From positions 1 to 35,467 of the forward strand of contig JACPUH010000018.1 in NCBI GenBank assembly GCA_016192345.1: a DNA stretch of 35,467 nucleotides, written 5' to 3'. This DNA is from Ignavibacteriales bacterium (GTDB lineage Bacteria; Bacteroidota; Ignavibacteria; UBA10030). A program made the position numbers and the translations under genes. The notes below the pieces were generated by a model. The model was not told where the DNA came from. It did not search any database and saw nothing but the letters and a program-made list of their open reading frames with translations. This document shows, piece after piece, positions 1 through 8,884 of this stretch (positions are counted from its first letter, which is position 1; the number at the start of each line of letters is the position of its first letter).

Positions 1-2
1 AC

Positions 3-503
3 GTGCGGTTTGAATTTGTTTCCTCGCACGATGAGGGAGAGATGGTTTTTGAGGATCAGGCCAATGACAATCCCATCGAGGAGGCGGAGTTGGAGAGCCT
101 GGGATTCTTCTCGGGCGATCGGGTGAAATTACGCCACATCGAACTGACCCCGGAGTTGATTGGGACCATGATCCGTCGCAAAGTTGACATGACCATGGAC
201 GCGCTGACCAAAGCATGGGAGTTGAGGCCGGACGGGGATCAGGATGCAGAGGATCAACTCTTGGATATTCTTGCCAAGACTCAGAAACTTCAGCGGGAGG
301 TTAAAAAGACTTTTTCTGAAGAACGCATGAAGAAACTGGAACAGGCTTTAGAAGAGCCGGTGTCCCCGAACGAGAAAAAGAAACCCCGCCGTCCCGCCGC
401 TCGGAAACGAGTCGCTCCCAAATCCAAACGAACAACCCCCGCCAAACCCTGGGCCAAGAAGCCCGCAGCCAAAACCCGTTCACAACGAGGCCGGCGCAAA
501 TAA
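3..503 (+). CDS. Hypothetical protein with lysine/arginine-rich C-terminal tail (possibly 5' partial)
   Basis: I do not recognise this family. The first visible start is a GTG two bases into the window, so the true start may lie upstream. Residues 1-60 are acidic and residues 60-115 are rich in charged residues with helical character. The last 45 or so residues are strongly basic with repeated Lys-Pro, Pro-Ala and Arg-Arg steps, like a histone H1-type tail. This suggests nucleic-acid or ribosome binding, which is inference only. The stop codon overlaps the prmC start (TAATG), so the two are probably translationally coupled. The usual partner upstream of prmC is prfA, but this protein shows no release-factor GGQ motif. 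Confidence 0.7.
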   Translation: MRFEFVSSHDEGEMVFEDQANDNPIEEAELESLGFFSGDRVKLRHIELTPELIGTMIRRKVDMTMDALTKAWELRPDGDQDAEDQLLDILAKTQKLQREVKKTFSEERMKKLEQALEEPVSPNEKKKPRRPAARKRVAPKSKRTTPAKPWAKKPAAKTRSQRGRRK

Positions 504-1420
504 TGCTCGAGGAGAAGACGCGCGTCTGGACGATCCGCTCACTCATGAAGTTTGCCATCGACCACCTTCAGCGACGCGGAATTGATGAAGCACGCTTGAA
601 TGTCGAGTTGCTCCTCTCTCACGCACTGCAGTGTCAACGCATCGAGCTCTATACCAACTTTGACAAGCCGCTGGCCGCCGAAGAATTGAAGGCGTTTCGC
701 TCGCTGTACGAGCGGAGGCTCAACCGCGAACCGGTGCAATATATCGTCGGAGGGGCAAGCTTCATGGGGATGCAGTTCAAGGTCGATTCCCGCGTGCTCA
801 TCCCGCGCCCGGAAACGGAAACCCTTGTGGAACAGGCCATGCTCGTCAGCCAGAAGGCCGGCCCGGGACAGCCGTGTTCGATCATTGAAATCGGGACCGG
901 CAGCGGCAATATCATCATATCCCTGGCAAAGTTTGTAAAGGGGGCAAAACTGTGGACGATCGATGTCAGCGAGGAAGCTCTTGCCCTCGCGCGCGAGAAT
1001 GCGGAAGACCATGGGGTCTCGGACAGGATCGTCTTTGAACGGATGGATGCCTTTGAACCGGTCGATCAACTTCTCCTGCGGCGGTTCGACCTTCTTGTCA
1101 GCAATCCACCGTATGTTTCCGCCGGCGAATGGGAAGAGCTGCAGCAGGAGGTTCGCCGTTTTGAACCCCGGGTTGCCGTGAGCGATTGGAAGGATGGATT
1201 CGAGTTTTATCGACGACTGGTGGAACTGGCGCCGTACCTGTTGCGCGATCAGGGAACGATGATCGTCGAGGTTGGGTATGGGCAGGCGGAAACAGTTGCC
1301 CGGATGATGACCGACGCACACTATGAGGAGGTCGGAATTGTACCGGATCTTCAGCATATCCCGCGCGTGGTCATGGGCAAAACCAGGTCGATAGCCCGTA
1401 ATCCCGGATTTGTCAACTAA
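503..1420 (+). CDS. prmC: Release factor glutamine N5-methyltransferase PrmC (HemK)
   Basis: PrmC uses S-adenosylmethionine to methylate the glutamine of the GGQ motif in release factors RF1 and RF2, which raises termination efficiency in the cytoplasm. The protein has 305 residues, a normal length. An N-terminal helical substrate-recognition domain leads to the PVQYIVG segment (about 77-83) and VLIPRPETE (98-106). The SAM-binding glycine loop is IEIGTGSGN (128-136), and the diagnostic NPPY catalytic motif lies at 201-204. The ATG overlaps the preceding stop by one base. Downstream, dtd begins after 27 bases, so both may be on one transcript concerned with translation fidelity. Confidence 0.97.
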   Translation: MLEEKTRVWTIRSLMKFAIDHLQRRGIDEARLNVELLLSHALQCQRIELYTNFDKPLAAEELKAFRSLYERRLNREPVQYIVGGASFMGMQFKVDSRVLIPRPETETLVEQAMLVSQKAGPGQPCSIIEIGTGSGNIIISLAKFVKGAKLWTIDVSEEALALARENAEDHGVSDRIVFERMDAFEPVDQLLLRRFDLLVSNPPYVSAGEWEELQQEVRRFEPRVAVSDWKDGFEFYRRLVELAPYLLRDQGTMIVEVGYGQAETVARMMTDAHYEEVGIVPDLQHIPRVVMGKTRSIARNPGFVN

Positions 1421-1447
1421 TATTGCCTGTTCTGGACGATCATTCCT

Positions 1448-1924
1448 ATGCGTGCCCTCATTCAACGCGTCAACCATTGTTCTGTTTCCGTCGATGGGAC
1501 GGAGGTGAGCTCGATGGGCAAGGGCATCCTGGTTCTCCTGGGGGTGCGGCAGGGGGATACGGAGGCGGACGCGCAATACCTTGCCGACCGTTGCCTGGCC
1601 CTGAGGATCTTCGATGATGAACAAGGGAAGATGAATCTTTCGGTTCACGATGTTGGCGGCTCGATGATGGTGGTATCGCAGTTTACCCTGTACGGCGATA
1701 CCCGCAAAGGGAACCGGCCGAGCTACAGCGAGGCCGCTCCCCCTGAACGTGCCGAGGCGTTGTATGAACGATTCGTTGCGCACGCCCGATCGGTTGCAGG
1801 AGCGGAGAGGGTGGCAACGGGAGTGTTTCGCGCGATGATGCATGTCGACCTCGTCAACGATGGCCCTGTGACTCTGATGATCGAAAGTAAAAACAACATC
1901 CCGTACTCACCTCACACCCCTTGA
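1448..1924 (+). CDS. dtd: D-aminoacyl-tRNA deacylase (DTD)
   Basis: DTD hydrolyses D-amino acids (and glycine mischarged on tRNA-Ala) from tRNA, protecting translation from D-residues. The 158-residue product has the usual length. Visible signatures are the SQFTLYGDTRKGNRPSY block (77-93) and the NDGPVT block (137-142), whose Gly-Pro pair forms the chirality-proofreading cis-peptide in the dimer. The start is the ATG followed by RALIQRV, which matches the family N-terminus. It sits between prmC and a metalloenzyme gene that begins six bases after its stop. Confidence 0.97.
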   Translation: MRALIQRVNHCSVSVDGTEVSSMGKGILVLLGVRQGDTEADAQYLADRCLALRIFDDEQGKMNLSVHDVGGSMMVVSQFTLYGDTRKGNRPSYSEAAPPERAEALYERFVAHARSVAGAERVATGVFRAMMHVDLVNDGPVTLMIESKNNIPYSPHTP

Positions 1925-1930
1925 TCGTGC

Positions 1931-2857
1931 TTGCGCATCCTCCTGTTGTTTCTTGATGGCGTGGGGATCGGCAAGCCGCTCCCCGATGTGAACCCGTTCT
2001 TCCGGGCGCACCTTCCTCACCTGCGGTCTTTGATGGAAGGCGAAGTGCCCTCCACGCGGTGCAAGCGACTCACCACCACCAGGGCAACCCTCGTTCCTGT
2101 GAATGCAACATTAGGGATCCCGGGTCTTCCGCAAAGCGGCACAGGTCAGACGGCGATTTTTACCGGGGTCAATGCCTCGCGGATGATCGGGAGACATTTT
2201 GGTCCGCATCCCACCACGACGCTTCGACCGGTGATCGAAGAGAAAAATATTTTTCGGCAACTGAAGGAACGCGGCAAGTCGGTTTGCTTTGTCAATGCAT
2301 TTCCGAAACAGTTCTTCGATTATCTGGAGGCCGGGAACCGGCGTCTCTCGGTAACGACTCTTTCCTGCAGGTATGCCGGCGTTCCGCTGCTTCGTCTCGA
2401 CTCGCTGAGACAAAACCGGGCAGTTTCCGCGGATATTACGCGCGAGCGTTGGCCTGAACGGGGCGATCCGCCGATTCCAACCATTGAACCGGAAGAAGCA
2501 GGGAGGCATTGTTGGAGTCTTGCCAGGAACCACGACTTTACCTTGTTTGAGTACTGGCTCACGGATCATGCAGGACACAGCAAGGATATGGATAGTTCTG
2601 TGGAGGTTCTTGAACGCCTGGACGGTTTTCTGGGAGGCCTGCTGGAAGCGTTTGAACCCGAGGGGTCGTTGATTGTCCTTATCAGTGACCATGGCAACAT
2701 CGAGGATCTTTCCACCAAATCGCACACGCGCAATCAGGTTCCCTGTATTGTTCTTGGTCAGCGGCGGCACGAATTCGCTTCCCGGATCAAAAACCTCAGC
2801 CACATCACACCGACCATCCTGCGGTTCCTGGACGGCTCATGGGAAACAACATCTTAA
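1931..2857 (+). CDS. Alkaline-phosphatase-superfamily metalloenzyme (phosphopentomutase/iPGM-like), function unknown
   Basis: This 308-residue protein carries the metal-binding and nucleophile motifs of the PF01676-type metalloenzymes: an N-terminal LDGVGIG with metal-ligand Asp9, an SGTGQT nucleophile loop (69-74), TDHAGH (211-216), SDHGNIED (252-259) and SHTRNQVP (264-271). These fit two divalent metals and a phospho-Ser/Thr intermediate. It is much shorter than cofactor-independent phosphoglycerate mutase (about 510 residues) and than phosphopentomutase (about 390), so the substrate is unclear; a phosphatase or phosphomutase is likely. Translation must begin at TTG because no ATG precedes the LLLFLDG strand. 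The gene overlaps comEC by 19 bases. Confidence 0.85.
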   Translation: MRILLLFLDGVGIGKPLPDVNPFFRAHLPHLRSLMEGEVPSTRCKRLTTTRATLVPVNATLGIPGLPQSGTGQTAIFTGVNASRMIGRHFGPHPTTTLRPVIEEKNIFRQLKERGKSVCFVNAFPKQFFDYLEAGNRRLSVTTLSCRYAGVPLLRLDSLRQNRAVSADITRERWPERGDPPIPTIEPEEAGRHCWSLARNHDFTLFEYWLTDHAGHSKDMDSSVEVLERLDGFLGGLLEAFEPEGSLIVLISDHGNIEDLSTKSHTRNQVPCIVLGQRRHEFASRIKNLSHITPTILRFLDGSWETTS

Positions 2858-5241
2858 GCAAGCGTCCCGCGCTCCGGGTTGCTTTGTTGTTTGTTGCCGG
2901 TATTCTTCTCGCCCAGGCATCTCTCGTGGACCCGCAGGTCTTCCTCCTCTTGGGATTCGTTACCGTTCTTGCGACCTTGGTCCTGTTCTTCAAAAAATAC
3001 TCTACCGCTTCCTCCCTGACGTTACATGCCGTGGTAGTGTTCACAGCCGCAAGCCTCACCGGCGTGGAGTCGGAGCGGTCGGAATCGGAGCGATTGCTGC
3101 CTCGAACCTTTCAGGAGCCGGTAAGGCTGGAAGGGGTGATCAACGCACAACCGGTTCAGAAACCCTCCTCTGTACAACTCCTGGTGCGGACCCGGGGCAT
3201 GGTCCGAAGTTCCGGCGCCGAAGGTTCAGGCCGCACGGTGATCGTTTTCGTGAGGACAAAACAGCCAGCCCGTTTCGCCGGACTTCTCCGGATCGGGTCG
3301 CGGCTTCGGGTGCAAGGAGTGATCGATGATCCCCCGCGCCCGCGTAACCCCGGGGAGTTTGACTACGGACGATATCTCGCCCTGAACGAGGTTGACGGGG
3401 TCGTCCGGGTGGCAAAGGAATCCGATGTCGAGGTTCTCGGAGTTGACGAATCGTTCAGTCTGAGCCGGATGTTCCAGTCCACGAGGAACGCTCTCCTCGA
3501 ACGCATCGAACTGTTCCATTCCTCGTCCCGTGGAGCATTCCTGAAGGGTATTCTTCTGGCAGAGCGGGGGGAGATCCCGCTCGAACTCAAACAATCGTTT
3601 GTCGATACGGGGACGATTCACATTCTCGCTGTTTCAGGACTGCATGTCGGCGTCATCGCGGCGATCGTTCATTTTATCTTCGGGCTGTTGCGGTTTCCCC
3701 GCAAAGGGGTTGTACTGGCAACCATGCTGGCGTTGCTCTTGTATGCCGGGTTGACCGGGGCACCACCCTCTGTGGTGCGGGCGACGATCATGGCGTGGGT
3801 TGTCCTCGCGGGCACCTTCTTCGAGAGAAGAGGCGATGTCTATAATTCCATCGGGTTTGCCGCCCTCCTGATCCTGGCGTACGATCCCAAACAATTATTG
3901 AACGTCGGTTTTCAACTCTCTTTTGCCGCCGTCCTTTCCATTGTCGCCCTCTACCCGATTCTCGAAAGGATCATTCAGCGTATTCCCGAGCGGTTCGAGG
4001 AATTGAAAATAATCGATCCGGCATTGAAACTTTTCGCCGTTTCCCTGGCCGCACAACTTGGAACGCTCCCGTTCACTGCCTACTATTTTGAACGGGTATC
4101 GATTGTGGCGCTGGTCGCGAACCTTGTGGTTGTGCCGATCTCCCTGGCTAACGTGTCTCTCGGTTTTGTCACGCTCCTCACCTCGTTGATCTCCCAAGTT
4201 CTTGCTTCCTGGTTCGCCATTGTGAACGATGTGCTGATCGATTTTTTGTACGGGATTGTCACAGCGGCGGCCAATGTACCCTACGCATTTCTCGAAACCG
4301 CGGGTTTGGGAACCGCGTTTCCTCTGCTGTATTATCTCGGGTTGGGAAGTCTGTTTATGCTACACCTTCCAAGAGTTGCCGTCGGATGGTGGATCACCCT
4401 GCTTGTGACGGCGAATGCCTTCTTGTACGGATCCCTGTTCTCCGGTTCGAAGATTGTGCTCACCGCTTCCCTCCTGGATGTTGGACAGGGGGACGCGATC
4501 CTGATCAGCCTTCCCAACGGGAAAAAGGTCCTGGTGGACGCAGGTCCCCAAGGGTTTGGATACGACGCCGGGGAACGCATCGTAGCACCTTTCCTGAAAC
4601 GGCAAGGGGTTTCTTCGCTGGATGTCGTTCTTGTGTCGCACCCCCACAGCGATCATCTCGGCGGAATTCGGTACTTGCTTGAGCATTTTCAAGTTGGTAC
4701 ACTGGTGGAGGCCGATTCCTCCAATGCTTCCCGTATGCATGGAGAGTTGAGATCTTCCGCCGTGGGTCGTAAGGTCACCATGTCCTTTGCGGGAGCGGGT
4801 GCAACATTGGATCTTGATTCAACATGTCGCATCTACGTGCTTCATCCGGTGATGCTCTATGATCGTGAGGGAAACCTGAATAACCATTCCCTTGTCCTCA
4901 AAATCGTCTATGGCCGGACCTCGATGCTCCTCACCGGAGACGCGGAAGTTGAGGCGGAGGGAAAGATCCTTGCACGGTACGGTCCGTTTCTGGACAGCGA
5001 TGTTCTCAAGGCGGGACATCACGGAAGCGTCACCAGTTCGAGCGAAGAATTTATCAATGGAGTGAGCCCGGCCTCCGTGCTTGTTTCCGTCGGAAAGAAT
5101 AACAAATTTAAGCATCCTTCACCCTTGGTTATGGAACGGTACCGGTCGAAAGGCGTCGAGGTTCTGAGAACGGATCTGGAGGGGGCTATTGTGCTGGAGT
5201 CCAACGGAGAACGTTTCGAACGGGCTCACTGGCGGAATTGA
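2839..5241 (+). CDS. comEC: ComEC/Rec2 DNA uptake channel
   Basis: ComEC forms the inner-membrane channel that passes single-stranded DNA into the cytoplasm during natural transformation. The 800-residue protein shows the full three-part layout. First come N-terminal membrane segments and a DUF4131/OB-like extracytoplasmic domain (about 90-215). Next is the polytopic competence domain, with HILAVSGLHVGV and many hydrophobic helices (about 250-530). Last is a C-terminal metallo-beta-lactamase domain starting near SLLDVGQGDAI, with HPHSDHLGG (metal-binding His601, His603, Asp605, His606) and LKAGHHGS. The intact lactamase motif suggests a functional nuclease-like domain. The ATG lies inside the preceding gene. 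Other competence genes (comEA, pilus, dprA) are not in this window. Confidence 0.95.
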   Translation: MGNNILSKRPALRVALLFVAGILLAQASLVDPQVFLLLGFVTVLATLVLFFKKYSTASSLTLHAVVVFTAASLTGVESERSESERLLPRTFQEPVRLEGVINAQPVQKPSSVQLLVRTRGMVRSSGAEGSGRTVIVFVRTKQPARFAGLLRIGSRLRVQGVIDDPPRPRNPGEFDYGRYLALNEVDGVVRVAKESDVEVLGVDESFSLSRMFQSTRNALLERIELFHSSSRGAFLKGILLAERGEIPLELKQSFVDTGTIHILAVSGLHVGVIAAIVHFIFGLLRFPRKGVVLATMLALLLYAGLTGAPPSVVRATIMAWVVLAGTFFERRGDVYNSIGFAALLILAYDPKQLLNVGFQLSFAAVLSIVALYPILERIIQRIPERFEELKIIDPALKLFAVSLAAQLGTLPFTAYYFERVSIVALVANLVVVPISLANVSLGFVTLLTSLISQVLASWFAIVNDVLIDFLYGIVTAAANVPYAFLETAGLGTAFPLLYYLGLGSLFMLHLPRVAVGWWITLLVTANAFLYGSLFSGSKIVLTASLLDVGQGDAILISLPNGKKVLVDAGPQGFGYDAGERIVAPFLKRQGVSSLDVVLVSHPHSDHLGGIRYLLEHFQVGTLVEADSSNASRMHGELRSSAVGRKVTMSFAGAGATLDLDSTCRIYVLHPVMLYDREGNLNNHSLVLKIVYGRTSMLLTGDAEVEAEGKILARYGPFLDSDVLKAGHHGSVTSSSEEFINGVSPASVLVSVGKNNKFKHPSPLVMERYRSKGVEVLRTDLEGAIVLESNGERFERAHWRN

Positions 5242-5277
5242 CCGGTAAGGAATAACGCAACCGACAAGGAGAATTGC

Positions 5278-6921
5278 ATGGCATCGTCACTCGATCAGCA
5301 GAAAGAGCGTTGGGAGAGCGGGAAAGTCGGACCCGCTCTTCAAAAGCACCCGGAGCGAAAAAAGCCGTTCCAAACAGATTCCGGTATCGAGATCGACCGG
5401 CTCTACCTTCCGCGCGGATTTTCTTACGAGGAGCAATTGGGGTTCCCGGGTGAATTTCCGTTTACGCGCGGGGTGTATCCTTCCATGTTCCGCAACCGGT
5501 TCTGGACCATGCGGCAATATGCCGGGTTCGGGACGGCGGAGGAATCCAACGGGCGGTACCGGTATCTCATCGATCAAGGGACGACGGGATTGTCCGTGGC
5601 GTTCGATCTGCCGACACAGATCGGTTATGATTCAGATCACCCACTCGCGGAGGGTGAGGTGGGGAAGGTCGGGGTGGCAATCGATTCCCTTGCCGACATG
5701 GAAGTGCTCTTTGACGGCATCCCGCTGCAGCGGGTGACAACCTCCATGACGATCAACGCCACCGCGGCGATCCTGTTGTGCATGTATGTTGCCGTGGCGC
5801 GGAAACAGGGGGCCGATCTTGCGACCCTTTCAGGCACGGTGCAGAACGACATCCTCAAGGAGTACATCGCCCGGGGCACACACATCTATCCCCCCTCCGC
5901 CTCGATGCGGCTGGTGACGGACATTTTTGAGTGGTGCAGCGACAACCTCCCCAAATGGAATACCATCTCCATCAGCGGGTACCATATCCGGGAGGCGGGA
6001 TCAACGGCGGTGCAGGAACTGGCGTTCACCCTTGCGAACGGCATCGCCTATGTTCAGGCGGCTGTCGATCGCGGGCTTGATATCGACCGATTTGGAGGAC
6101 AGCTGTCGTTCTTTTTTAATGCCCACAACAATTTCTTTGAAGAGATTGCGAAGTTCCGCGCGGCCCGGCGCCTGTGGGCCAGGATTATGAAGGAACGGTT
6201 CGGGGCGAAACAGGAAGAGACGATGAAACTCCGGTTCCATGCGCAGACCGGGGGAGCGACGCTGACGGCGCAGCAGATCGACAATAATATCGTCCGTGTC
6301 ACGCTTCAGGCCCTGGCGGCGGTCCTTGGTGGTTGCCAATCGCTGCATACCAATGCCCGGGATGAGGCCCTGGCCCTCCCGACTGAGGCAGCAGCCCTGC
6401 TTGCGCTGCGAACGCAACAGGTCATCGCCCACGAATCCGGTGTCACGGAAACGGTCGACCCTCTGGGCGGGTCATATTATCTTGAGTCATTGACCGATGA
6501 GATGGAACGAAGAGTGTGGGAGTATATCGGGAAGGTTGATGCATGCGGAGGAGCTGTCGCTGCTATTGAGCAGCAGTTCTACCAGTCGCATATTGCCGAA
6601 AGCGCCTACGAGTACCAGATGGCGATCGAGAAGAAGGAGAAGATCGTCGTCGGCGTGAACGAGTTCCGGGGAGGGGATGAACTGCAGCCTGAAATTCTCA
6701 GGATCGAGGAGGGGGTACGGCTCAAGCAATTGGAACGATTGAAGAAGGTGAAGTCCCAACGCAGCAACCAGGCCGTGGAGGCTGCCATCGGGCAACTGAA
6801 AACGGCTGCAAGCGAGTCGCGCAATGTACTCCCCCCGATTCTGGCTGCGGTTGAGGTGTATGCGACCATCGGCGAAATCTCCGATGCCCTTCGTTCCGTT
6901 TGGGGTGAATATGAAGGATAA
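5278..6921 (+). CDS. Methylmalonyl-CoA mutase, large (catalytic) subunit without B12-binding domain
   Basis: The enzyme interconverts (R)-methylmalonyl-CoA and succinyl-CoA by an adenosylcobalamin radical mechanism, linking propionate metabolism with the TCA cycle. This 547-residue chain is the TIM-barrel catalytic domain only; the B12-binding domain (with DxHxxG) is absent and must come from another locus. Tyr81 (in WTMRQYAG), Arg199 (in [10 protein letters not shown]) and His236 (in [11 protein letters not shown]) match Tyr89, Arg207 and His244 of the Propionibacterium enzyme with one constant offset of eight. Tyr and Arg at these sites favour methylmalonyl-CoA over isobutyryl-CoA, which uses Phe and Gln. 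An AAGGAG ribosome-binding site precedes the ATG. It overlaps the next gene by 11 bases. Confidence 0.93.
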   Translation: MASSLDQQKERWESGKVGPALQKHPERKKPFQTDSGIEIDRLYLPRGFSYEEQLGFPGEFPFTRGVYPSMFRNRFWTMRQYAGFGTAEESNGRYRYLIDQGTTGLSVAFDLPTQIGYDSDHPLAEGEVGKVGVAIDSLADMEVLFDGIPLQRVTTSMTINATAAILLCMYVAVARKQGADLATLSGTVQNDILKEYIARGTHIYPPSASMRLVTDIFEWCSDNLPKWNTISISGYHIREAGSTAVQELAFTLANGIAYVQAAVDRGLDIDRFGGQLSFFFNAHNNFFEEIAKFRAARRLWARIMKERFGAKQEETMKLRFHAQTGGATLTAQQIDNNIVRVTLQALAAVLGGCQSLHTNARDEALALPTEAAALLALRTQQVIAHESGVTETVDPLGGSYYLESLTDEMERRVWEYIGKVDACGGAVAAIEQQFYQSHIAESAYEYQMAIEKKEKIVVGVNEFRGGDELQPEILRIEEGVRLKQLERLKKVKSQRSNQAVEAAIGQLKTAASESRNVLPPILAAVEVYATIGEISDALRSVWGEYEG

Positions 6922-7750
6922 ACGTCCAGCGGGGGGTCCACCCCGTCTACATTCCGTCCCGGACACTTCCACGCGTCTTTCGCTGAATGAGCGGAAATAT
7001 CTCCATTCGCTTTCTCAAAAGAAGATCCGCCATGCGGAGAGGAAGTTCCTCCTGGAGGGATGGCGGGCGCTCCGGGAGGCTCTCAATTCTCCCAGCGCGA
7101 TAGAAATGGTTGTGGTGCAGCCGCGCTATTTGCTGGACCCCGATTATCAGAAGATTATCAGTGAGATACGCGCCCGGCGCATCCCTCTCAAGGAAGGGTC
7201 GGAGCTCGAGTTCCAGAAAATTGCCGACACCGTCCATTCTCAGGGGGTGGTCGCGCTCGTCCGGCAGCAAGAGCACCGTCTGGATGAACCGGCGTTCAAG
7301 CGCGGGTCGCTTCTTCTTGCACTCGACGCAGTTGCCGACCCGGGGAATTTGGGGACCGTGTTGCGCTCCGCGGCGTGGTTCGGTGTTGACGGTGTGTTGC
7401 TGGGCAAAGGGAGCGTGGAACTCTATAATGAAAAAGTTGTCCGGTCCACCGTCGGGGCTCTCTTTCATATGCCGGTGGTGGAAGTCGAACTGGAACAGGT
7501 TCTTCCTTCCTTGAAAAGGGAGGGCTTTCTGATCGTTGCTGCTTCGGGCGCCGCTCCAACGGTGTATACCGAAATGCCGGTTCGGTCAAAGATCGTCATC
7601 GTGCTTGGCTCAGAGGCCCATGGTGTCGGGAAGGGAATTCTCAAAGAGGCGGAGATGGTTGTCAAAATTCCCCGGTACGGCAATGCGGAATCGCTGAACC
7701 TCGGTGTCGCATGCGGCATACTCCTGGCCCATATCAGGGGGAACAAGTAA
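6911..7750 (+). CDS. SpoU/TrmH-family RNA 2'-O-ribose methyltransferase
   Basis: SPOUT-class enzymes of this type methylate the 2'-OH of rRNA or tRNA using SAM bound in a trefoil knot. All three family motifs are present: [12 protein letters not shown] with the catalytic-type Asn and Arg, IVLGSEAHG, and [18 protein letters not shown] at the C-terminus. An N-terminal substrate-binding domain (about 25-110) resembles the RlmB/TsnR L30e-like domain. I chose the ATG at 6911, which overlaps the mutase stop and gives 279 residues. An upstream in-frame extension would be read inside mutase coding sequence and adds nothing family-like. The exact target nucleotide cannot be assigned. Confidence 0.92.
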   Translation: MKDKRPAGGPPRLHSVPDTSTRLSLNERKYLHSLSQKKIRHAERKFLLEGWRALREALNSPSAIEMVVVQPRYLLDPDYQKIISEIRARRIPLKEGSELEFQKIADTVHSQGVVALVRQQEHRLDEPAFKRGSLLLALDAVADPGNLGTVLRSAAWFGVDGVLLGKGSVELYNEKVVRSTVGALFHMPVVEVELEQVLPSLKREGFLIVAASGAAPTVYTEMPVRSKIVIVLGSEAHGVGKGILKEAEMVVKIPRYGNAESLNLGVACGILLAHIRGNK

Positions 7751-7808
7751 TGCTATTCTGGGTTTGTAGTCTTCCACGGGCATTCATGAAAATTTATCAG
7801 AGAAGAAC

Positions 7809-8750
7809 ATGATCACGTCAGTCCCTGGATTTACCGTCGGTCACTACACGGATCAAAAGGCGATGACCGGGTGCACGGTTTTGCTTTGTCCCCCCAACAC
7901 CCGGGGGAGTTGCGAAGTGCGCGGCAACTCTCCGGGGAGTCGCGAGCTTGCGCTGCTTGCGCCGGAAAAATCGATGCAGGAAGTGCACGCCGTCTTGTTG
8001 ACAGGAGGGAGTGCGTTCGGACTTGCCGCGGCAACAGGGGTGGTCCAATGGCTTGAGGAACGCGGCATTGGGTACCAGACGCCGTGGGTCAAAGTCCCGA
8101 TCGTTCCCGCCGCAGTCGTCTTTGACCTGAATGTGGGAAGGAACGATGTCCGCCCCGACGCGTCTGCAGGTTATGCAGCGTGCACCGCTGCGAGCGGCGG
8201 ACCCGTTCAGGAAGGGAGCGTTGGTGCAGGAACGGGGACAACGGTTGGAAAATGGAAAGGGATGGAGTACTGGATGAAGGGGGGCGTGGGTTCCTCTTCC
8301 GTAACCATGAATGGGTTGGCGATTGGCGTCCTTGCCGTTGTCAACGCCGTCGGCGATGTGATCGATGAGGATGGGAAAATACTGGCCGGTGCCCGATCCG
8401 GTGAAAAAGGGTTCTTCGGCAACACTGAGCCTCATCGCCCTCTTGCCCGTGGCAAAGTGTTGAACCACTCCAACACGACGCTCGTGACCCTCGCGACAAA
8501 TGCTGATCTCACCAAGCTCCAGTTGTTCCGCATTGCTCAACGCATGCACGATGGCATGGCGCGCGCTATCGTTCCCGCTCATACTTCGTTTGACGGCGAC
8601 GTTTCGTTTGCACTCGCTTCCGGTACCGTACAGGCGGACCTCGACCTTGTCGGTGAGCTTGCTGCCTTGCACACGGCGTCCGCGATTCGTAGAGCGGTTC
8701 GTGCCGCCCAAGGGACCGGCGACATCCCCGGGCTTGCTTCCTCCCGGTAA
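7809..8750 (+). CDS. P1-family (DmpA/NylC-type) self-processing peptidase
   Basis: Family P1 (Ntn-fold) enzymes include the aminopeptidase DmpA, beta-aminopeptidases and the nylon oligomer hydrolase NylC. They are made as one chain and cleave themselves so that a Ser or Thr becomes the N-terminal nucleophile. The 313-residue product begins with a family-like VPGFTVGHYTD and contains LLTGGSAFGLAAATGV (63-78), GSVGAGTGTTVGKW (136-149) and the NTTL junction. I predict cleavage between Asn222 and Thr223, giving alpha and beta chains of about 222 and 91 residues, as in NylC (Asn/Thr). No signal peptide is visible. The physiological substrate is unknown. Confidence 0.9.
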   Translation: MITSVPGFTVGHYTDQKAMTGCTVLLCPPNTRGSCEVRGNSPGSRELALLAPEKSMQEVHAVLLTGGSAFGLAAATGVVQWLEERGIGYQTPWVKVPIVPAAVVFDLNVGRNDVRPDASAGYAACTAASGGPVQEGSVGAGTGTTVGKWKGMEYWMKGGVGSSSVTMNGLAIGVLAVVNAVGDVIDEDGKILAGARSGEKGFFGNTEPHRPLARGKVLNHSNTTLVTLATNADLTKLQLFRIAQRMHDGMARAIVPAHTSFDGDVSFALASGTVQADLDLVGELAALHTASAIRRAVRAAQGTGDIPGLASSR

Positions 8751-8843
8751 CGAACGAAGCCGGCAAAGCCGTTTGCCCTTCTCACCGTATTCTCTCCGGA
8801 TGACCCCCCTCACACACCGTGAGTGATCCTCTTCACGCGGTTT

Positions 8844-8872
8844 TTGAATTATGGGCAAGTTTATAGTATATT
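8844..8872 (+). promoter_or_regulatory. Candidate sigma-70-like promoter for the YqaA gene
   Basis: TTGAAT (8844-8849) and TATATT (8867-8872) are separated by 17 bases. They sit in the AT-rich end of the 134-base gap after the P1 peptidase gene. Transcription would start near 8879, only a few bases before the ATG at 8885. The message would therefore be almost leaderless or would use the downstream TTG start at 8915. Confidence 0.45.
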
Positions 8873-8884
8873 CATCACCGTTTG

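Noticed and set aside
539..1843. Long minus-strand open frame opposite prmC and dtd
   Set aside because: It is antisense to two confidently identified genes, and its translation has no recognisable domain and biased composition.
8809..8823. CTCAC/GTGAG hairpin as terminator after the P1 peptidase
   Set aside because: Only five base pairs and no T-tract.
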